Shown here in pieces: positions 58,239-64,000 of a DNA stretch of 64,000 nt. The notes below the pieces were generated by a model, which was given only the letters and a program-made list of their open reading frames with translations, did not search any database and had not been told where the DNA came from. Location of the stretch: assembly GCA_903828785.1 (NCBI GenBank), contig CAIKNP010000010.1:40791-104790 (forward strand), given 5' to 3'. The DNA comes from an uncultured Actinomycetes bacterium (GTDB lineage: Bacteria; Actinomycetota; Acidimicrobiia; Acidimicrobiales; RAAP-2). How positions within the stretch are numbered: position 1 is the first letter of the stretch; the number at the start of each line of letters is the position of its first letter. Made by a program: the position numbers and the translations under genes.

Positions 58239-59162
58239 TCAACGACCCGCGACGTAGCTCGCCATGTGTCGGGCCACGTCGGCCACCGTATCCCACGCCC
58301 CGTCGATGTAGGGCCCGTGAAACAAGAATCCGTGCAGCATGCCTTCGGCCTCGACGAGCTCTACCGGCACGGCGAAGTGTTCGAGCAGGCCGGCGTAGGC
58401 CACCGCTTCGTCGCGCAGAGGATCACACTCGGAGACGATCACGATGGCTGGTGCCACTCCCGTGAGGTCGGTTGCCAGCAGTGGCGTCACCCGGGGATCA
58501 GTGTGGTCGGTGTGGTCGCCCAAGTAGCGCAAATAGTCGAGGCGGAAGTTGTCCATCTCTAAGAGGTAACCCGACCCGTACTGCTTGGAAGAATTCGTGA
58601 CCAGATCAGGTCCCATGGTGGGATAAATGAGCACTTGACCCACGATCCCCAAATCCTCCTGGCGCAACTCAGCACTCACCACGGCCGCGATGGCGCCACC
58701 GGCCGAATCACCCATGAGCAAGAGTGGCGCGTCGGGCAGGTCAAAGGAACTACGGTGCGCCGCTACATAGCGGGTGACGTCAATGGCGTCATTGAGACCA
58801 GCGGGAAAAGGGAATTCCGGAGCGAGGCGGTAGTCCACCGAAAGGAAACGCATCGCCGTCGCCACGCTCAGCCGACGACACAAGTCGTCGTAGATATCAA
58901 GATCCCCTTCGACGAAGGAACCGCCGTGAAAGTACAGAACCAAAGCACCGTGCTCCTCGACGGGCGGCACGTAGAGACGAGCCCCCACCTGGTGGTCGCT
59001 CAAGTCAATCGATACGTCGCGCACCTCGGTCATGTTCACCTCTGGCCCCCGTGCGGCCAAGGCTTCGTCACGCCACTGCTGGCGTCGTTCAGCATAGGTG
59101 GTGTCGTCGGGGTGTATCGGGGCGGGCGTGGACGCCAAAAACGCAACGTAGTCCGGGTGCAT
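58239..59162 (-). CDS. Alpha/beta hydrolase, HSL-type esterase
   Basis: LVLYFHGGSFVEGD, DYRLAPEFPFPAGLND, LLMGDSAGGAIAA. Confidence 0.9.
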   Translation of the reverse strand: MHPDYVAFLASTPAPIHPDDTTYAERRQQWRDEALAARGPEVNMTEVRDVSIDLSDHQVGARLYVPPVEEHGALVLYFHGGSFVEGDLDIYDDLCRRLSVATAMRFLSVDYRLAPEFPFPAGLNDAIDVTRYVAAHRSSFDLPDAPLLLMGDSAGGAIAAVVSAELRQEDLGIVGQVLIYPTMGPDLVTNSSKQYGSGYLLEMDNFRLDYLRYLGDHTDHTDPRVTPLLATDLTGVAPAIVIVSECDPLRDEAVAYAGLLEHFAVPVELVEAEGMLHGFLFHGPYIDGAWDTVADVARHMASYVAGR

Positions 59163-59229
59163 AAGGCTCCTTTATGTAAAATCTTAGGTCGTCACGAGGT
59201 ACCGACGCGTGAGAAATGAAGGTCACTTC

Positions 59230-59664
59230 CTAGCGTCCCGTTGAACCAAAACCACCCTCGCCGCGCGCGGAAGCGGGCAGTTCGGACACCTCGCGGTAGG
59301 TCACCTCGGGCACGGCCTGAATCACTAATTGAGCGATGCGGTCGCCCGCCCGCACCGTATACGGCGTCGTGGGATCGAGGTTGACGAGAGCCACTTTGAG
59401 TTCACCGCGGTACCCCGCATCGACCAGCCCAGGAGCGTTCACGCAGGTGACTCCGTGTTTGGATGAAAGTCCGGAGCGAGGGAGCACAAATCCGGCGTAG
59501 CCCTCGGGAATCGCAATCGCGAAGCCTAAGGCCACCATCGCTCGCCCCCCGCCCGGTGGAAGCGTGACTGTCTCGACCGCCACGAGGTCACATCCAGCGT
59601 CTCCCTGGTGGGCCACGCTTGGCAGCACCGCATCAGGGTGTAAGCGTTTCGTCAGAATATCCAT
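59230..59664 (-). CDS. dut: dUTP diphosphatase
   Basis: GDAGCDLVA, LPRSGLSSKHGVTCVNAPGLVDAGYRGELKV, GDRIAQLVI, RGEGGFGSTG. TAACCT-N7-ATG. Confidence 0.94.
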   Translation of the reverse strand: MDILTKRLHPDAVLPSVAHQGDAGCDLVAVETVTLPPGGGRAMVALGFAIAIPEGYAGFVLPRSGLSSKHGVTCVNAPGLVDAGYRGELKVALVNLDPTTPYTVRAGDRIAQLVIQAVPEVTYREVSELPASARGEGGFGSTGR

Positions 59665-59710
59665 GCACGGCAGGTTAGTTCTCCGGTCGATACTAAGTGG
59701 AGAAACTAAG

Positions 59711-60268
59711 ATGGCCAGAATGTTGGCGTGGATGGATCTAGAAATGACGGGTCTCGAACCCCATCGTCACGTCATTGTCGAAATCGCCACTCTCCTTACT
59801 GACGACCATCTCAACATCGTCGCCGAAGGTCCTGATCTGGTCCTGCACGCGAGCGCCGAAGAGCTCTCCCACATGGGAGATTTCGTTACCACGATGCACA
59901 CCAGCTCCGGCTTACTCCCCCAGATCATGGCCTCCACGATTACGGTCAACCAGGCCCAACAGGCGACGCTGGACTTTCTGCGCCAGCACATAAGCGAAGC
60001 TCGGACGGTTCCACTCTGCGGTAACTCCATTGGTACGGACCGACGATTTCTGCAGGAATACATGCCCGAACTCGAATCATTTTTCCATTACCGCAACGTG
60101 GACGTCTCAACCATCAAGGAACTCGCCCGTCGTTGGAATCCCGAGGTTCTGGCGGCTGCCGAGGAAAAGCCCTCGACTCACCGAGCGCTTGACGACATTC
60201 GCGCTTCGATCAGCGAACTCGTCCACTACCGGAACACCTTGTTCGCACCGCCGTCAACCACGAGCTAG
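59711..60268 (+). CDS. orn: Oligoribonuclease
   Basis: WMDLEMTGLEPHRHVIVEIATLLTD, CGNSIGTDRRFLQEYMPEL, HRALDDIRASISEL. Confidence 0.94.
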   Translation: MARMLAWMDLEMTGLEPHRHVIVEIATLLTDDHLNIVAEGPDLVLHASAEELSHMGDFVTTMHTSSGLLPQIMASTITVNQAQQATLDFLRQHISEARTVPLCGNSIGTDRRFLQEYMPELESFFHYRNVDVSTIKELARRWNPEVLAAAEEKPSTHRALDDIRASISELVHYRNTLFAPPSTTS

Positions 60269-60374
60269 ACCACGCAGCCTTCGGCTTCTTGCACAAAGCG
60301 GAGGGGCTCGGGCCTCGCTGCTTCGCTGCGCGTCAGATTAGGGCCGTACTCGCCGACCGCTATTCCCGCACCAA

Positions 60375-60413
60375 CGTTCAATGGCCCCGGCGAAACGCCG
60401 GGGCCATTGAACG
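60375..60413. terminator. Perfect 18-bp inverted repeat with 3-nt loop between convergent orn and protease genes; probable bidirectional terminator
   Basis: CGTTCAATGGCCCCGGCG-AAA-CGCCGGGGCCATTGAACG; no clear U-tract. Confidence 0.75.
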
Positions 60414-60428
60414 GGGTACTGCGAACTA

Positions 60429-63400
60429 CTAGCTACCGACGGTGTAGCTGTAGGGGATTTGAGCAATCTCGCTGAAGAAGGGCGAGGTCCCCGTGAGCTG
60501 CGACAAACCGACAAGCCAGTTACCGATTGATCCCGTTTCCAGGGACAGATTTCCAGTAACCGTCGTTCCCACTGCGGCGGTCGGGTTAATGGCCACCTGA
60601 ATGTTCATCGTTTGACCAGGGAAGACGAGGGCACCAGTGCCCTGGTTCACCCCAAAGCTCATCAAGTATTCCTGCAAGTCACCAATGGAGGTGGTCACGG
60701 AGTCGTCGAAGGCCTTCGCGGTAAACGAGAAACCGGCAGTCGCGGTTTGGGTGGCGTCAACAGCAGTGGCGTCAGCTGGAGTGGCGTACGCCCAACCCTG
60801 CTGCCAAACACCTGACTCCACACCACCAGCCGGAGCGTAGGTGAGAGAGTTCCCATTCGTCGTGAGGTCGGGTGCGTTCTGCAACACGGAGAACTCGGGG
60901 TCACCGATCCACGATCCCACATCGAAGGTGGCGTTCACCGAACTGCTAAGCGTGGCCGTCACTGACGACGTCTGGGTGGGCACGTAGTAGACCCAGTAGT
61001 TGTTCAGCACCATGGTCGAAGGTTGACCGAAGAGGTCAAGGCTCGAGTAGGGACTGTAGGTTGCGCTCTGCGTGCTCCGAGCGTCAGTAGAGAGGAACAT
61101 TGGCGTTAAGCCATTGTTCGTAATACTGACGGTCGCCATTGCACCGTTGGACATCGAGACCGTCGTTCCACTGCTGTTAGGCATGGTGGTCTTGACCGAA
61201 ACAGCGTCCATCAAGATTTGGCCGTGGAACGGCGTCTGGAGCGTGTTGCCCACCACCGGGTTGGCGACCCACAATTCAAGCTGCCACGTTCCAGCCACGG
61301 GGTTTGCCGCGTACAGCGACAAGTAGGGCAACGCAACTTCACTGCCGGACTGGCTCAAGGTGTAGTTGGTGTCGTAGGCCTGCAGGTTTCCGCTGGGGTC
61401 AATGAGTGCACCCACGATCTGGTCGCCGGCAATGGAGCCCGCAGCCTCGAAGTTGGCCAACTCAATGTCAGCTTCAATGTTGGGGACACCAGCAGCTACG
61501 GGGAAGTTGAAGGTATTGGCCTGGCCGTAAACACCGGCGCGACCGTTACCACCCGTTATCACACCGCGGAAGTTACCTGCGCCACCAGCAATCGTGACGG
61601 CAACTCGCTCCGTGACCGGAATTGAAATGGTCTGCGTTGGTGATCCTGCTCCCGTTGGCGTTACCGAAGCCTGAATGGAAGCCGAGTAATCACCGGCAAC
61701 ATTCGGGAGGTACAAAACAACGCTCGTGGTACCCGTCTTACCAGCACCGAGGGAAAGACTGTTGTTCACCGGAATCGACGCCCAGTTCGCGTAGTCGGCT
61801 TCCCACTGAATCCTACCTGAGGTGCCCGTGCAGGAAGCACACCACGTGTTGGAGACAGTGAAGTACACCGCCGTCCACGTACCGGCCGCTGGCGATGCCA
61901 CTTCGATGTTCGTGTGGTCGGCCAATCCCTGCGATTCGGAGTAGCCAGCGTAGTTACCACTGGGGTCAAACAGGGCCACGTGCAACACCGAACTTTGGCC
62001 CGTGAAGGTAAAGACACTCGCGAAGCTCACGTGGTCGGTCCCCGCAGGAACAGTAAAGTGCGTGGTCTGGTACGTCTCTTGAGCACCACTCCAAATTGGG
62101 AAGGTGGGCTGCGTCGACGTAACACTGGGGTCAAGGTTGAATGAGCCGGTCTCGTTTCCCGAAGGAGTCAACTGACGAGCGCTAAAGCTGATGCTCGCGG
62201 CCGTGTTCGACGTGTTCTGCAGGGAAATCTTCGAGGTGGTCTTTTGGCCAGCCTTACCCGACAAAGTCAAGGAGTTCGAAGTCATCAAGACGCTGCCCGA
62301 AGCACTGCCCTTAGCGGCGCCAATGGACTTAGCGAGCTGCACGGCGGCACCCACGTTAAGTAGTCCCACACCCTGTTCGGTGGCGGGAGCGTTGACGTCA
62401 GTGGCGGTACTCATCAAGATGTGCTTGATCATGCCAGGCGTTGGGTAGGCCCCAGCGTGGCTCGAGCGGTAGGCCTGAATCACGTCAGCGGCGGCGCCAG
62501 CGGTCAGCGGGGCTGACTCCGAGGTACCACCCGACATGGTCAAGTCGAATCCGCCACAGTCGGCGTAGGTGGGATTGGTCGAGCACAGTGCCCAGTTGAG
62601 GTCACCGGGCGCAACGAGGTCGACGGTGCGACCCGACTGCGTCATGCCGCCGGACGACAGACCGGAGATGTTGTTGTTGATCCACGAACCGTTACCAACG
62701 CCGGGGACGTTGTAGCCCCCGTAGAAATCCTGCGCGTAAGCGCGGAAAGTGGTCGAGGCGCCAACATTAATAACGTTGGGGTCGGAAGCGGGGGAACCAA
62801 TGGTGTTGGTTGGCCCCGCGTCGCCTGAAGAAACCACCACGGTGACGCCGGCCGCCACGGCCGCGTCATTGGCAATTTTGACGGCGTCAGCGGTGGAGTC
62901 TCCCATGGGGTTGCCGCCGAAGGATTCGTTGAGCACCTTCACACCGTTCGCAATCGCGTACTGAATGGCCTGAACGAAACCTGAGGTGGTGGTCAAGTTG
63001 GCCTTGCCAAACACCTTGAGCGAGGTCATTGAAGCACCGGGAGCAACTCCCACAACCTTGATGTAGCAACCCGCGTTGTTGATGTTGTCGGGGTAGTTGT
63101 AGAGGTCGTAGGTTTGGTTGCCCTGCGCACCAATAGAGGAAGCGTCGAGGAACGCCTCGCCACCACCGGTACTGGCTCGGTTGCCGTCACCCGAGAAGTC
63201 GGGCTGAGCGGTGATGACGGGCGAGCCGGCATTCTGGCCGCCACTGTAGGCACCGTTGCGCTGGAAGTCCGGGTTCGTCGTATCGATGCCCTCAGCCATG
63301 AAGGCCACGCTCACACCCGTTCCGGTGAATCCGGCACTCCAGGCGGCGGGGGCGTTGATCGCAGTCACGGCTTCGGGATCGAGCTCGGGGGCGGCTTGCG

Positions 63401-63821
63401 TACCGCACTGTCCGACAGGATTGCCGTTGGCATCGACGGCGCCATTCGGCGTGCGGCTGATGTGCAGTCCCGAGGCGTGAGGGACGACGCTCGCCGTCGG
63501 TCCGTGGATGACTGCATTCGGCGCTACCAAAAGGACACCCTTGGTGACTTTAAGGAGGGCCGCTTCAGATGCCGAAACATTGGCGCTAACCGAGAGGGGC
63601 GCACTGGCCTGTGAGGTGACTCGTCCGCCAGAATTGGTAATGCTGGAGGCAATTGCCGCCAGGGCACTCGCAGTGGAGCCGCTCGACCCAGCTGCACCCT
63701 TGGCCAGCATGATCACCATCGGCGACGTCGTCACCGACGCTTGCGTGGGCGTCGCACCCGACATAGAAATCGCTGGTGTGACTAAAGCCACCGCCAGCGA
63801 CATGGTCCATAACCTCTTCAT
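60429..63821 (-). CDS. Secreted S8-like serine peptidase with sedolisin-like catalytic motifs
   Basis: Signal peptide MKRLWTMSLAVALVTPAISMSGATPTQA; GGGEAFLDASSIGAQG, VVVSSGDAG, MSGGTSESAPLTAGAAA; start at ATG 63821 behind GGGGGG. Confidence 0.8.
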   Translation of the reverse strand: MKRLWTMSLAVALVTPAISMSGATPTQASVTTSPMVIMLAKGAAGSSGSTASALAAIASSITNSGGRVTSQASAPLSVSANVSASEAALLKVTKGVLLVAPNAVIHGPTASVVPHASGLHISRTPNGAVDANGNPVGQCGTQAAPELDPEAVTAINAPAAWSAGFTGTGVSVAFMAEGIDTTNPDFQRNGAYSGGQNAGSPVITAQPDFSGDGNRASTGGGEAFLDASSIGAQGNQTYDLYNYPDNINNAGCYIKVVGVAPGASMTSLKVFGKANLTTTSGFVQAIQYAIANGVKVLNESFGGNPMGDSTADAVKIANDAAVAAGVTVVVSSGDAGPTNTIGSPASDPNVINVGASTTFRAYAQDFYGGYNVPGVGNGSWINNNISGLSSGGMTQSGRTVDLVAPGDLNWALCSTNPTYADCGGFDLTMSGGTSESAPLTAGAAADVIQAYRSSHAGAYPTPGMIKHILMSTATDVNAPATEQGVGLLNVGAAVQLAKSIGAAKGSASGSVLMTSNSLTLSGKAGQKTTSKISLQNTSNTAASISFSARQLTPSGNETGSFNLDPSVTSTQPTFPIWSGAQETYQTTHFTVPAGTDHVSFASVFTFTGQSSVLHVALFDPSGNYAGYSESQGLADHTNIEVASPAAGTWTAVYFTVSNTWCASCTGTSGRIQWEADYANWASIPVNNSLSLGAGKTGTTSVVLYLPNVAGDYSASIQASVTPTGAGSPTQTISIPVTERVAVTIAGGAGNFRGVITGGNGRAGVYGQANTFNFPVAAGVPNIEADIELANFEAAGSIAGDQIVGALIDPSGNLQAYDTNYTLSQSGSEVALPYLSLYAANPVAGTWQLELWVANPVVGNTLQTPFHGQILMDAVSVKTTMPNSSGTTVSMSNGAMATVSITNNGLTPMFLSTDARSTQSATYSPYSSLDLFGQPSTMVLNNYWVYYVPTQTSSVTATLSSSVNATFDVGSWIGDPEFSVLQNAPDLTTNGNSLTYAPAGGVESGVWQQGWAYATPADATAVDATQTATAGFSFTAKAFDDSVTTSIGDLQEYLMSFGVNQGTGALVFPGQTMNIQVAINPTAAVGTTVTGNLSLETGSIGNWLVGLSQLTGTSPFFSEIAQIPYSYTVGS

Positions 63822-64000
63822 ATTTCCCCCCAAGCATCGTGGCTCCTAACCGCGATGAATTTGTCAGTTAAGAAAGGACAGTAATTGAAAGATTTGGTTC
63901 GTGCAAGTCATTACGCCAAATAAGACTGCGCACTGTGATTGAGGAAGGGCGGCTCGCGCACCGGATCCCATGGCGACAAGCGCAAAGAACCTGGAGCGGA

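Noticed and set aside
60269-60374. Possible tRNA after orn (a frequent arrangement in other bacteria)
   Set aside because: No T-arm GGTTCRAAYCC-like motif or cloverleaf could be found in this interval.

Overview
This 64 kb window looks like ordinary chromosomal DNA from a high-GC actinobacterium. Gene content and an acid-type protease suggest the Acidimicrobiia, but that placement is inference. I see no rRNA, tRNA, CRISPR array, transposase, integrase or prophage. From left to right it holds: (1) a copper/cytochrome oxidase maturation block (membrane-anchor fragment, cupredoxin-like secreted protein, CtaG, a polytopic membrane protein fused to a SCO-like domain); (2) a shikimate operon aroC-aroK-aroB-aroQ-efp-nusB; (3) nfuA, tyrS, dinB and ccdA; (4) a strand-alternating menaquinone locus menD/menH/menA/menB/menE, with menE frameshifted; (5) a YyaL-like thioredoxin-fold protein, dnaE, a bacterial proteasome activator (Bpa/PafE), an Rrf2 regulator and an RpoD-like sigma factor; (6) a dcw cell-division/peptidoglycan cluster read on the minus strand, mraZ through ftsZ, sepF, divIVA, a DksA-like protein with a histone-like tail, lspA and an rluD-like gene, with no murF, murD or ftsA; (7) LplA-like, HNH, ROK, DUF3040, two DHA2-type MFS exporters, nhaA, a Fur-family regulator, an ABC pair, a fused carboxyltransferase, a CaiB-like CoA-transferase, a hydrolase, dut and orn; (8) a 1.1 kaa secreted subtilase whose catalytic motifs look sedolisin-like. 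The most interesting observations are: about 20 gene starts lying 6-8 nt after a TANNNT -10 hexamer (predicted leaderless genes); seven of eight convergent junctions overlapping or separated by no more than 1 bp, while the eighth carries a perfect 18-bp hairpin; the protease active site; the missing murD/murF slots; an apparent Asp-to-Asn change in LspA; and the DksA and SCO domain fusions. I found no convincing new multi-gene defence or mobile system here.
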